Assembly (NCBI RefSeq): GCF_000423345.1 | Contig: NZ_AUHU01000003.1 | Location: 496,001-560,000, forward strand | Reading direction: 5' to 3' | Origin: Marinimicrobium agarilyticum DSM 16975 | Lineage (GTDB): Bacteria > Pseudomonadota > Gammaproteobacteria > Pseudomonadales > Cellvibrionaceae | Length of the DNA: 64,000 nt | In this document: positions 46,617-54,931 of the stretch, one piece after another | Position numbering within the stretch: the first letter of the stretch is position 1 | How the letters are laid out: each line of letters opens with the position of its first letter | Translations under genes and position numbers: made by a program | The notes under the pieces: generated by a model | What the model was told of the DNA's origin: nothing | Seen by the model: the letters and a program-made list of their open reading frames with translations, nothing else | Databases searched by the model: none

Positions 46617-47582
46617 ATGTCCCCAACGACTGACACACTCGACTACGGTGCCCTGGTCACCCAGTGGCAGCCTGGAGGAAATCGGAACACCGGCTACCAA
46701 CGTTGGCTCTGGGCCTGTCTGATCGTGGCTTTCGTGGTCGCGGTCACTCTATCCCTGGTGGATGTGCCTGAGCCGGAACGAGCGACACGGGCGGATATCC
46801 CCGAGCGCGTCGCTCGTTTTATGGTGGAACAACCCAAACCACCACCGGAGCCGGCTCCCAAACCTGAACGTAAGCCCAAACCGCTCCCTGTGGTGGAGCC
46901 GGAGCCATTGGTCGAGCGGGAAAGACCGCCACAGGAAAACCGGGAACCCGTGACCGAAGCGCAGAAAGCTGCCCGCGAGGAGGCGGAGCAATCGGGTCTT
47001 CTGGCTATGGGCGATAAACTGGACGGACTGATGGATACCTCTGGGGTGGACACGATGCTTGGCACGGAAAGCAGCGGTGGAGCCAGTGTGGGCTCGAGCG
47101 CGGCCGGCTATGGGGATGGCGATCTGGCATCGGCCAGTGGCCGCACCCGGGCGTCCAACGTGGATGCCAACACGGTGAGCGTCGACGGGAATGCACTGGC
47201 AAGGCGTGAAATCGCCAAAGTGCAGGCGCCCGAATCGATGGAGTCGACGGCCGATGGTCAGGCAGAACGGACCCGAGAAGGTTTCGCCAATACCGGACGA
47301 ACCGACGAAGAGGTGAGCCTGGTGTTCGACCGGAACAAAGGCATGCTCTATTCGCTCTACAATCGTGCTCGAAGAAGTACGCCCGGACTACAGGGCAGGT
47401 TGGTGGTTGAGGTGACCATTTCGCCCTCTGGGCAAGTGACAGCGGTGGAGATTGTTTCAAGCGAACTCGACTCTCCTTCTCTGGAGCAGCGGATACGGGC
47501 GCGGATATTGCAGTTCCAGTTTGAGCAGAAGCAGGCGGAAACCATCACGATCATCTACCCCATTGAATTTTTGCCGTCGTAG
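46617..47582 (+). CDS. AgmX/PglI-like energy transducer, TonB-like C-terminus
   Basis: Inner-membrane-anchored transducer of 321 aa. A short cytoplasmic tail leads to one membrane helix (about 28-46, WLWACLIVAFVVAVTLSLV), a Pro/Lys/Glu-rich periplasm-spanning segment (about 70-110), a Gly/Ser-rich middle (about 135-185), and a C-terminal AgmX/TonB-type domain (about 225-321, SLYNRARRSTPGLQGRLVVEVTISP in parts; TAVEIVSSELDSPSLEQRI). In Myxococcus GltG/GltJ (PglI/AgmX) such proteins couple an ExbBD-like motor to envelope partners. It follows the second ExbD by 2 bases and closes the long plus operon. Confidence 0.85.
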   Translation: MSPTTDTLDYGALVTQWQPGGNRNTGYQRWLWACLIVAFVVAVTLSLVDVPEPERATRADIPERVARFMVEQPKPPPEPAPKPERKPKPLPVVEPEPLVERERPPQENREPVTEAQKAAREEAEQSGLLAMGDKLDGLMDTSGVDTMLGTESSGGASVGSSAAGYGDGDLASASGRTRASNVDANTVSVDGNALARREIAKVQAPESMESTADGQAERTREGFANTGRTDEEVSLVFDRNKGMLYSLYNRARRSTPGLQGRLVVEVTISPSGQVTAVEIVSSELDSPSLEQRIRARILQFQFEQKQAETITIIYPIEFLPS

Positions 47583-47768
47583 CATTGGTTCGGATGAGCG
47601 CGGCGGAGTTTGACGCCGCCAAATCGATAGTGGCGTCACAAGCATTGTTTGATGGTTTATTAGGCGGTAAAAAGATTGAACTGGTTCACATTAAAACTGA
47701 GATTTTTTCGTCTTTAAGTGACGCTTTTCTCGAAGTGGGAAAAAACCACTTTAAATTTGAATGTGCGG

Positions 47769-47797
47769 TTGTTCGTGCCATTTGAATTGGATATTAT
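47769..47797 (+). promoter_or_regulatory. Candidate sigma-70 promoter of hcp
   Basis: TTGTTC (47769-47774) and TATTAT (47792-47797) are separated by exactly 17 bases. Transcription would start near 47804, giving a leader of about 128 bases before hcp. The -10 matches consensus well and the -35 only partly. Confidence 0.5.
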
Positions 47798-47829
47798 CTC
47801 GAACGGATAGCAGGGTTGAGTCGCTTTCC

Positions 47830-47874
47830 ACTGACAAATTGTTGAATGCGAACAGGGTTCAGGAAATTGTCAGT
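47830..47874 (+). repeat. 8-bp inverted repeat in hcp leader
   Basis: ACTGACAA (47830-47837) and TTGTCAGT (47867-47874) are perfect inverted arms separated by 29 bases, within the predicted hcp leader. They could form an RNA stem-loop that stabilises or controls the abundant hcp message, or serve as a protein site. Confidence 0.4.
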
Positions 47875-47931
47875 CGGGAGTTGCATTCAGGTCTGGCTAT
47901 CTACAAACAGCAAACGCAAGGAGACTAAACA

Positions 47932-48414
47932 ATGGCAATTTATCTTGAATACGAAGGCATCAAAGGAAACGTAACAGCGGAGGGTTATAAGGACCACATT
48001 GCTGTTCAGTCCCTGTCTTTCGGTGTAGGTCGCGGCATCTCTATGGAGCCCGGCAACCTGTCCAACCGTGAAGCGACTCGCCCCACCGTAAGCGAAGTAA
48101 CCCTGACCAAAGTGGCTGACAACTCGGCAACCGCTCTGTTCAAGGAAGCCGTGACCGGTTCCGCGGGTAAGAAAGTAACCGTCAAGTTCGTGCAGACGGG
48201 TGCCGACAAGGTTACCGAGTACATGGATTATGTACTGGAAGATGTTCTGGTCAGCGGTTATCAGATTTCCGGCAGCGGAGACGGTGACCCGGTCGAGACC
48301 ATCTCCCTGAGCTTCTCGAAGATCATGGTTAACTACAATGACTTCGACAAGTCCAACAAGTCTTCCAGCCCGCAGCGCGTGGGTTACGACTTGACGACCG
48401 CCAAGCCGCTGTAA
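47932..48414 (+). CDS. hcp: T6SS inner-tube protein Hcp (TssD)
   Basis: Hcp of 160 aa, the hexameric ring protein that stacks into the T6SS tube. The N-terminus MAIYLEYEGIKGNVTAEGY, HIAVQSLSFGVGRGI, and TEYMDYVLEDVLVSGYQ with ISLSFSKIMVNY are diagnostic. It has the best ribosome binding site in the region (AAGGAG), consistent with high expression. A predicted own promoter precedes it, and a GC-rich hairpin follows. Confidence 0.98.
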   Translation: MAIYLEYEGIKGNVTAEGYKDHIAVQSLSFGVGRGISMEPGNLSNREATRPTVSEVTLTKVADNSATALFKEAVTGSAGKKVTVKFVQTGADKVTEYMDYVLEDVLVSGYQISGSGDGDPVETISLSFSKIMVNYNDFDKSNKSSSPQRVGYDLTTAKPL

Positions 48415-48425
48415 AAGGCGCATTT

Positions 48426-48447
48426 TGCCCCGGAGGTTCTCCGGGGC
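48426..48447 (+). terminator. GC-rich hairpin after hcp
   Basis: GCCCCGGAG (48427-48435) pairs with CTCCGGGGC (48439-48447) around a GTT loop, 13 bases after the hcp stop codon. Only a weakly T-rich stretch follows, so partial termination or protection of the hcp message is more likely than a complete stop. Confidence 0.65.
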
Positions 48448-48534
48448 ATCATATTCATTCGCCAGAGCTCCCGCAGTTCTGGATCCAAGGAACGATACCG
48501 CGCCAGGTCGCGTGGCTAAAAGGTTGCTAAGTCT

Positions 48535-50517
48535 ATGGGGCAGCTTACTCAGGAAAATCGTCTGGTCGCCATCAGCGACTTTTCACTCGGAAAAGACACA
48601 TTTCTCGTCAAATCCCTGAAGGGTGCAGAACGGGTGTCGGACGTATATGCGTTCACACTGACCCTCGTGTCCGAAAAGCTGGACATAAAAGCGAAGGACG
48701 TGATGGGGAAGCTCGGGTGCGTCACAATCCAGGACGGAAAAGAGCGTGAGTTTTCCGGGCACGTTGACCAGTTCACGGTCGGCGAAGTTAAGGACGACAA
48801 CCTCAGAACCTATACCATGGTACTCAAGCCGTGGTTATCCTTTTTGCAGTACTCCAATAATCACCGAGTCTTTCAAAACAAGACAACCAAGGATATTGTC
48901 AGCGATATCTTCGCCGAACAAGGTTTGAAGGATTTCGACTTCCGCGCCGAAGGTGGCGCCGTTAGAGAGTATTGCGTCCAGCATAATGAGAGCGACCTGC
49001 ACTTCGTGCGGAGGTTGCTGGAGGAAGACGGCATCGCCTTCTTCTTCGAACATACCAGCGGCAAGCACAAGATGATCCTGGTGGATCAACCCAACGCCTA
49101 CCCCACGTTGCCCGACAGTGACCTGGAATACTCTCTGGGCGTGTCGCCGGACAGGCAAATTCACCAGTGGGAGCACCGCTATCAATATCACAAAGGCACC
49201 TGGTCGCTGACTGATTTTGATCTTACCGAGCCCGACAAATCACTGCTGGATTCAGCGCAAAGCCAAAGCGATTTCGCTCGGAATAGCCAATTTGAACACT
49301 ATGAGTACCCCGCATTCTACAATTTGGCTGAGCCAGACCTGATTCCCAAGCTTCGCATGCAGGCTGAGGAGGTTCAGCGGGACCAGGTTTTCGGAAAGTC
49401 AAATTGCAGCCAGCTTCTGGCCGGAGGAAAGTTCTCCCTCGCCAAGCACGAATCCAGTGCGGAAAAGGGAACCTACATCCTGCTGGAAGTCACCCACGAA
49501 GTGCTCGACGAAACTCAGACCACGGGTGGGGAAGCGGACCAGAAGTACCAGAACGAATTTATCTGCGTGCCCTCCGACACGGTCATCCGGCCCAAGCGCC
49601 TGCATAAAAGGCCCGTTATGCCCGGCCCGCAAACGGCATGGGTGGTTGGCCCCGAAGGGGAAGAGATTTACATTGACGAGTACGGTCGTATTAAAGTCCA
49701 GTTCCACTGGGACCGCGAAGGCCAGCGCAACGAGGACAGCTCATGCTATCTCAGAGTGGCTCAGTCCTGGGCGGGCAACCAATGGGGTGCATCGTTTATT
49801 CCCCGAATCGGGCAGGAAGTGGTTGTGGACTTCGTCAATGGCGATCCGGATCGGCCCCTGGTCACCGGAGCGGTTTACAACGCCAAGAACCGGCCGGTGT
49901 ACAGCTCCAAGACCCAAAGTGGCTTCAAGTCCCGCTCGACAAAGGGCGGTGGGCCAGACAACTACAACGAATTCCGCTTTGAGGACAAGAAGGGAGCAGA
50001 GCAGATTCTGCTTCACGCCGAGAAGGACTACGACGTAGAGGTTGAGAACAACCAGACGCTGACGGTCGACAACGATCGAACCAAGACGGTCCGTAATGAT
50101 GAAACTTCGCTGATCGAGAATGACCGTAAAAAAACGGTTAACAATAACCAGAGCGAAACCATCGGCAAGGACAAAACGATTGACGTCGGTAAAGACCATC
50201 GGGAGGTCATCGGCGCGAATAAGCAGCTCGAGGTGAAAGAGAACCACTCGGAAGTGATCGGCAACAATATGTCGGTAACGGTCAAGAAAGATCTGACCGA
50301 GTCAGTGGAAGGCAATTACCGGGAGTCCGTAAAGAACGAGTATTCGCTGGATGCCAAGATCATCAACCTTCAGGCGGGCGATGAAATTACCTTGAAAACC
50401 GGCTCCGCCATGATTCAGATGAAGAGCAATGGTGATATCACGATCAGTGGTGCCAATATCAATGTCAAAGGCTCTGGAAATGTGGTGCTCAAAGGCAGCA
50501 AAGTGACCAGCAATTGA
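48535..50517 (+). CDS. vgrG: T6SS spike protein VgrG (TssI)
   Basis: VgrG of 660 aa, the trimeric spike on the Hcp tube. N-terminal gp27-like region (about 1-370) has the VgrG pattern QNKTTKDIVSDIFAEQGL, REYCVQHNESDLHFVRRLLEEDGIAFFFEH in parts. The gp5-like OB fold (about 385-460) has EIYIDEYGRIKVQFHWDR, CYLRVAQSWAGNQWGASFIPRIGQEVVVDF in parts and DPDRPLVTGAVYN. Repeats of an 8-residue kind (NNQTLTVDNDRTKTVRND) form the C-terminal beta-helix (about 500-600), ending in DITISGANINVKGSGNVVLKG. There is no fused effector domain. The start has a weak AAAAGG site. Confidence 0.97.
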   Translation: MGQLTQENRLVAISDFSLGKDTFLVKSLKGAERVSDVYAFTLTLVSEKLDIKAKDVMGKLGCVTIQDGKEREFSGHVDQFTVGEVKDDNLRTYTMVLKPWLSFLQYSNNHRVFQNKTTKDIVSDIFAEQGLKDFDFRAEGGAVREYCVQHNESDLHFVRRLLEEDGIAFFFEHTSGKHKMILVDQPNAYPTLPDSDLEYSLGVSPDRQIHQWEHRYQYHKGTWSLTDFDLTEPDKSLLDSAQSQSDFARNSQFEHYEYPAFYNLAEPDLIPKLRMQAEEVQRDQVFGKSNCSQLLAGGKFSLAKHESSAEKGTYILLEVTHEVLDETQTTGGEADQKYQNEFICVPSDTVIRPKRLHKRPVMPGPQTAWVVGPEGEEIYIDEYGRIKVQFHWDREGQRNEDSSCYLRVAQSWAGNQWGASFIPRIGQEVVVDFVNGDPDRPLVTGAVYNAKNRPVYSSKTQSGFKSRSTKGGGPDNYNEFRFEDKKGAEQILLHAEKDYDVEVENNQTLTVDNDRTKTVRNDETSLIENDRKKTVNNNQSETIGKDKTIDVGKDHREVIGANKQLEVKENHSEVIGNNMSVTVKKDLTESVEGNYRESVKNEYSLDAKIINLQAGDEITLKTGSAMIQMKSNGDITISGANINVKGSGNVVLKGSKVTSN

Positions 50518-50542
50518 TCGATAAAGCGGGGATGTTAGTGAC

Positions 50543-51058
50543 ATGACGGAAACCTCTTGGCGCGACGCCGAAGCAGCGGGTGACACCGAGGTTCTCGAAG
50601 AGCACTGGCCTCAGGGTGAGTTTTTGCTCGGGACCTTGGTCGATCTCGATGACCAGGGTCTGCCCTGTGTGCGTGTGGCGTACAAAGGCGCTTATCATCG
50701 GTTGTTGGCGACGCCTGCGACCCGCGTGACCCGTGAGGCTCTCGGGCGCCAAGCCGTAGTCATGTTCGCCGGGGGCAGTATTCAGGCGCCGGTGTTGCTC
50801 GGGTTTGTTCACTCGCCGCTGGATATGGCGTTGGAAGAGTTTGCAGGAGAATCAGAAGAGACTTCTCCCGGCAAGATGGAGGCCGAAGTGGACGGCCAGA
50901 AAACGGTCATCGAAGGCAAGCAGCAAATTGTATTGCGTTGTGGCGCGGCCAGCATCACATTGACCGAATCGGGGAAAATTGTGTTGAGAGGCGAGCATCT
51001 GGTCAGTCGTTCCAGCGGCGTGAACCGGATACTGGGCGCTTCCATTCAAATGAATTGA
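50543..51058 (+). CDS. DUF6484-type VgrG-associated protein
   Basis: Protein of 171 aa resembling the DUF6484 family found next to T6SS vgrG genes. The N-terminal part is an OB-like beta domain (LGTLVDLDDQGLPCVRVAYKG, VVMFAGGSIQAPVLLGFVHSPL), and the C-terminal part has short beta-strand repeats (KTVIEGKQQIVLRCGAASITLTESGKIVLRGEHLVSRSSG in pieces) like a VgrG beta-helix tip. It probably sits on or near the spike. No enzymatic motif is visible. It lies 25 bases after vgrG. Confidence 0.75.
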   Translation: MTETSWRDAEAAGDTEVLEEHWPQGEFLLGTLVDLDDQGLPCVRVAYKGAYHRLLATPATRVTREALGRQAVVMFAGGSIQAPVLLGFVHSPLDMALEEFAGESEETSPGKMEAEVDGQKTVIEGKQQIVLRCGAASITLTESGKIVLRGEHLVSRSSGVNRILGASIQMN

Positions 51059-51070
51059 TGGGCGAGGGAC

Positions 51071-52069
51071 ATGCTCCAGCTTGATAACAGCACACCGTTT
51101 GAGGCGGAGTTGTCGCTGCTGAATGACGAAAGCGGCGTTGACACGCTTTACATTATCGTCAAGGCGACGTTCGAGGACCGGGGGGGCTGGACTGTCTCCG
51201 ACGAGCCCCATCCCATCTGGCAGGGCGACAGCTACTACGGCGAACCCGGTGCTTCCAGCCTGCGTTATCCGAGTGAGCAGCACTTGGGCAAGACCGCCAC
51301 CGATGTATTGGTGGAAGGTCATGCTTGGGGCGAGGAGGCGAGGGCGGTCTGCCGACAGGCGGTGGGCGTGTCGGTGGGCTCGGTAAGCCGCGAGTTGGCC
51401 GTGTTCGGCGATCGAGTGTGGGAGCGTGGCCGAATATCCTCACCGGAGCCCTTCGTGCAGATGCCGATTCGATTCGAACGGGCTTACGGTGGTTCGGTTG
51501 AACGGGACGGGCGTTGGGTCGTGTACGACGAACGCAACCCGGTGGGTCGGTTTGCTCTGGGCCGCTGCTCCGCGGAGGATGCAGAGGGCGAGCCCCTGCC
51601 CAATGTCGAGCATCCTCAGGCGTTGTTGCAATCGGTGAATGATAATCCCGAGCCGGTGGGTGTGGGGGCGGTGGCACCGAATTGGTTGCCGCGAACACGC
51701 CATGCCGGCACCTATGATCAACAGTGGCGTCAGACGCGCGCTCCTTTTGCGCCGGAGGATTTTTCCCGGCGCTTTTTTAATGTGGCGGCTCCGGGGCTTA
51801 TTTACCCGGGCTGGATGGAGGGCGGGGAGCCGTTCTCATTGGGTGGAATGCATCCGGAAGGTCTTTGGCAGGGTCATCTCCCGAGGGTGACTCTGTCGGT
51901 GAAAGCCTCGCGGCGTGGAAGCGTCTCCGCGTTGGAGCCTCGATTAGAGACGCTCCTTCTTGAGCCCGAACAGCGTCGGTTGGCGATCACCTGGCGCGCT
52001 CAAATGCAGTGCCCTAAAAAAGTACTGGATATCGAATCGGTTCAGGTGGCTTTGGGGCGAATGTCCTGA
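51071..52069 (+). CDS. DUF2169 family T6SS accessory protein
   Basis: Protein of 332 aa matching DUF2169, a family encoded beside vgrG and PAAR-like genes and often viewed as effector-loading or adaptor protein. Recognisable elements: VKATFEDRGGWTVSDEPHPIW, GKTATDVLVEGHAWG, FERAYGGSVERDGRW, ERNPVGRFAL and PLPNVEHPQAL. The bulk appears beta-rich. No signal peptide or membrane helix. The gene follows the DUF6484 gene after 12 bases. Confidence 0.85.
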   Translation: MLQLDNSTPFEAELSLLNDESGVDTLYIIVKATFEDRGGWTVSDEPHPIWQGDSYYGEPGASSLRYPSEQHLGKTATDVLVEGHAWGEEARAVCRQAVGVSVGSVSRELAVFGDRVWERGRISSPEPFVQMPIRFERAYGGSVERDGRWVVYDERNPVGRFALGRCSAEDAEGEPLPNVEHPQALLQSVNDNPEPVGVGAVAPNWLPRTRHAGTYDQQWRQTRAPFAPEDFSRRFFNVAAPGLIYPGWMEGGEPFSLGGMHPEGLWQGHLPRVTLSVKASRRGSVSALEPRLETLLLEPEQRRLAITWRAQMQCPKKVLDIESVQVALGRMS

Positions 52070-52113
52070 AGGCGCAGCGCCTTGCAGGTAGTTAATACAT
52101 AAGGATCAGGTAT

Positions 52114-52494
52114 ATGGCACAGACGACCTTCGCCAACGGACGCGGTATCGCTCACAAAGGCAGCGGCGGTATGAGTACCGTTTTTCCCGATGTCTGTAAG
52201 ACCCCTGTGGGCTCTTCGATCATTCCCATACCCTATCCCAATATTGGTCAATCCTCCGATACCTCAAAAGGGCCGAAATCCGTCAAAGTGGATGGTGAAA
52301 TGCCGATGGTAAAAGGCGCGGTGTACAGCAAAAGCAGTGGCGACGAGGCCGGCGTAAAAAAGGGCATTATCAGCGGTAAGCACAAGGCCGAGTGCGAGTA
52401 CATGATGTATTCTTTTGATGTGAAAATGGAAGGTAAGAACGTCTGCCGCATGGGCGATCCTTTATATCACAACAAGAAAAACATCATGGGTTAG
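52114..52494 (+). CDS. DUF4150/PAAR-like spike-tip protein
   Basis: PAAR-like protein of 126 aa (DUF4150/Tox-PAAR-like) expected to sharpen the VgrG spike. Seen: TFANGRGIAHKGSGGMSTVFPDVCKTP in parts, SIIPIPYPNIGQSSDT and the distal KAECEYMMYSFDVKMEGKNVCRMGDPLYHN in parts. In toxin-carrying relatives a C-terminal effector domain follows this unit; here the protein stops at the end of the PAAR-like unit. A good AAGGATCAGG site precedes the start. Confidence 0.88.
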   Translation: MAQTTFANGRGIAHKGSGGMSTVFPDVCKTPVGSSIIPIPYPNIGQSSDTSKGPKSVKVDGEMPMVKGAVYSKSSGDEAGVKKGIISGKHKAECEYMMYSFDVKMEGKNVCRMGDPLYHNKKNIMG

Positions 52495-52500
52495 GCGGAC

Positions 52501-53778
52501 ATGACGGCGGCGATTAAACATATCAGCGCACCTGACCTGGGCTTTGAGTCTCAGTTCGACGACTACGTCGATGAGAGCGCCTTTCTCTGGCTGCTGCGCT
52601 CCCGGGCTCTGTCCCAGCCACACTATTCCCCCCATGATCTGGCTGAGTTGGAAAGCCGGATCGACGGTCAGCTTCTGGCGCTGTCCATGGCGCCCGAGTC
52701 GGCGTGGCGATCGTGTCAAAAAGCACTGCTGCAGAATGAGCCGGGAGAGGTGTTTACCGCTTCGGTGGTAGCGTTTCAAAGCCTGGATGTGAATCGAATC
52801 CAGCGGGCGGTGGAAGCGGCCACGGATACGCCGACAGGGGTCTCGGCACTGGTTTCCGCATTGGCGTGGATGCCCGGACGGTATTGTCATGAGTGGCTCA
52901 AGCGGTTTCTCACCAGTAAAGAACTTGCTCACAAACGGCTGGCGCTGTCGGCGTGCATTGCTCGTGGTGAGGACCCCTGCGATTACTTGACCCGAATATT
53001 AAGACGAGAGGATTGCCGCGCGAACGAGACCCTCTACGCGGAGGCGGTGAAGGCCGCCGGTGTTTTCAAACGGCGCGATCTGTCGCCGTTTATTGCCGAA
53101 GCACGTGAGGCAGAACAGTCTGCCGTGCTTTTCGCTGCTCATGAGGCGGCGATCCTTTTGGGGGACCGGCGGGCAGCGCTTGGGCTGACACCACTGGCGC
53201 TTGAGCCGGGTAGGTTCCAACTCGCGGCGCTGGATCTGGGTGCCCGGGTTCTACCCACCGCCGAGGCCAAGCGCTGGATTTCAATCGTGCATCAGAAAGC
53301 GGATGTATCCGAGGGCCCCCGCCTGGCGATAAAAGCGTCGGCGGCGCTCGGTGATCCGGAAGCCATTCCGTGGCTGCTGGGCTGCATGAAGAGTGCCGAG
53401 CTCGCCCGGTTGGCCGGGGAAGCCTTCTATCAGATTACCGGCATCCATCTCGAGGATCAGGAGCTCTGCCACCGGCTGCCTCAACTCCCGCGCGACGCCT
53501 CCGAGGACGAGCCGGATACGCCGGTCCCCTCTCCCGACGAGGATGAGCACTTGCCTTGGCCCAACTCTGAAAAAGTCACGATGCTCTGGCAAACCGTCAA
53601 ACACCGGTTTGAGGGGGGACAACGCTATTTACTCGGCCGCCCTGTGTCGGCGGAACACGCTCGCGGGGTGTTTCAAAATGGTTATCAGCGTCAACGCCGG
53701 GCCGCCGGCCTGGAGTGGGCGTTGCTTGAACCGGCATGTCCTCTCCCCAGTCTCGAGCAACGTCAGGAGGTTCTATGA
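52501..53778 (+). CDS. TIGR02270-type HEAT-like T6SS accessory protein
   Basis: Cytoplasmic protein of 425 aa resembling the TIGR02270 family, found in T6SS accessory islands. It is mostly helical, with HEAT-like repeats in which AAxxALGDxxAIPWLL type elements are seen (AIKASAALGDPEAIPWLLGCM). The segment HEAAILLGDRRAALGLTP and LKRFLTSKELAHKRLALSACIAR are typical. The C-terminal part, WPNSEKVTMLWQTVKHRF and RYLLGRPVSAEHARGVFQNGYQRQR in parts, is a separate conserved motif. Function is unknown to me. Its last 4 bases overlap the ketosynthase-like gene, which implies coupled production. Confidence 0.8.
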   Translation: MTAAIKHISAPDLGFESQFDDYVDESAFLWLLRSRALSQPHYSPHDLAELESRIDGQLLALSMAPESAWRSCQKALLQNEPGEVFTASVVAFQSLDVNRIQRAVEAATDTPTGVSALVSALAWMPGRYCHEWLKRFLTSKELAHKRLALSACIARGEDPCDYLTRILRREDCRANETLYAEAVKAAGVFKRRDLSPFIAEAREAEQSAVLFAAHEAAILLGDRRAALGLTPLALEPGRFQLAALDLGARVLPTAEAKRWISIVHQKADVSEGPRLAIKASAALGDPEAIPWLLGCMKSAELARLAGEAFYQITGIHLEDQELCHRLPQLPRDASEDEPDTPVPSPDEDEHLPWPNSEKVTMLWQTVKHRFEGGQRYLLGRPVSAEHARGVFQNGYQRQRRAAGLEWALLEPACPLPSLEQRQEVL

Positions 53779-54869
53779 GTTCAGAGCGGGTGCTTTATCT
53801 CGCGGGAAGCGGGATGATTACCGCCATTGGTGGGTCGACCGAAATGGTATGGGCGGCAACCGGAGCGCAGGTCAGTCGCTACGCGACCAGTGGGTATTTC
53901 ACCGGCGATCGAAAACTGATTATTCAGGCGCTGGTTCCCGATCAGGCTCTGCCGGACCTGCCGCATTATCTCAGTGCTTATCCGTCGCTGTCTCTGCGTG
54001 AAAAGCGCATGCTGGCCATGTCTCGCGTGGCGGCCACCCAGGCTCTTCAAGCTTATGCCGGCTCAGTGCCGGTACCGGTGTTGTTCGCCGGTCCGGAATC
54101 CTATCCCGGAATCGACTCTCAAATCAGCAAAGGCTTTTCCCGCGCATTGTTTGAGCAGCTGGAGCATTTGCCCATCGCCGCGGGTAAAAGCCGGAGTGTC
54201 AGTATAGGACGGCCCGCAGCGATCGAGGCGATCAAGCTGGCGTTCCACTATGCGTACGATGTGGGTCACACCAATGTTCTGGTGGGAGGGGCGGACAGTT
54301 ATCAGTTTTCACCGCTGTTGAAACTACTGGATGGTCAAAAGCGTCTGTCGGCGCAGAACCTGGCGCCCCACTCGGGCAGCGATGCGTTTGCCCCTGGAGA
54401 GGCCTCGGGCTTTTTGTGGTTGACCTCTGATCCGGCGCAGGCGCTTCAGCATCGGGGCCGACGGATTGCATTATCGGAACCGGGTTTCGGCTATGAGACG
54501 GGACACTGGTTCAGTGAAAAGCCCTATCGCGGTGAGGGGTTGGACCAGGCGTTCAAGCAGGCGATTGCGGGGCGTTTTGCGGGCAAGACCATCAAGAACA
54601 TATACAGTAGCGCGAATGGCGAACGTTTTTGGGGAAAGGAGTTGGGCGTCGCCATGACCCGGAACCACCAAAACTTCAGCGACCCGAAAGTGCATCACCC
54701 GGCGGAGTTTTACGGAGACATTGGCGCCGCGACCGGCGCCGTGCTGATTGGATTGGCGAGTCAGACGGCCCTGCATCTGCCGGGAGACGATACCCACCTG
54801 GTGTACGGTTCAGCGGATCAGAGCTACCGTGGCGCCATCTGCCTGCAGGCCGAGCCGGTAGCGGCCTGA
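53775..54869 (+). CDS. Ketosynthase-fold protein lacking catalytic residues
   Basis: Protein of 364 aa related to beta-ketoacyl synthases of the thiolase superfamily. The ATG at 53775 has AGGAGG and overlaps the preceding stop (ATGA). Thiolase-fold landmarks: SIGRPAAIEAIKLAFHYAYDVGHTNVLVGGADSY in two parts (the nucleophile elbow and helix), PGEASGFLWL, and FYGDIGAATGAVLIGLAS. The nucleophilic Cys is absent; the only Cys in the protein is Cys356 near the C-terminus. The first His (normally A-H-G) aligns with Asn281 in SSANGE, and the second (normally G-H-x-x-G) with Asp315 in YGDIGAA. I therefore expect a non-catalytic scaffold or binding role. Similar genes occur at the end of DUF2169/DUF4150/TIGR02270 islands. 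Confidence 0.82.
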   Translation: MSSERVLYLAGSGMITAIGGSTEMVWAATGAQVSRYATSGYFTGDRKLIIQALVPDQALPDLPHYLSAYPSLSLREKRMLAMSRVAATQALQAYAGSVPVPVLFAGPESYPGIDSQISKGFSRALFEQLEHLPIAAGKSRSVSIGRPAAIEAIKLAFHYAYDVGHTNVLVGGADSYQFSPLLKLLDGQKRLSAQNLAPHSGSDAFAPGEASGFLWLTSDPAQALQHRGRRIALSEPGFGYETGHWFSEKPYRGEGLDQAFKQAIAGRFAGKTIKNIYSSANGERFWGKELGVAMTRNHQNFSDPKVHHPAEFYGDIGAATGAVLIGLASQTALHLPGDDTHLVYGSADQSYRGAICLQAEPVAA

Positions 54870-54931
54870 GGCAGGAGCCAAGCGGGTCGCGGCGAAAAGC
54901 GTCCGGAGCTGCCTCGAGACGAAGGCCTCTT

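Larger units (their letters stand above)
47583..47931. other. Intergenic region upstream of hcp
   Basis: These 349 bases separate the transducer gene from hcp. A frame of 66 codons at 47585-47785 has no family resemblance or ribosome binding site, and I treat it as non-coding. The part after 47760 carries the predicted hcp promoter and an inverted repeat in its leader. No terminator for the upstream operon is obvious. Confidence 0.5.

Noticed and set aside
47585-47785. 66-codon frame between the transducer gene and hcp
   Set aside because: No ribosome binding site, no family resemblance, and it runs into the predicted hcp promoter.
53736-53774. Earlier in-frame start for the ketosynthase-like gene
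   Set aside because: The start at 53775 has AGGAGG at good distance and ATGA overlap with the preceding stop.
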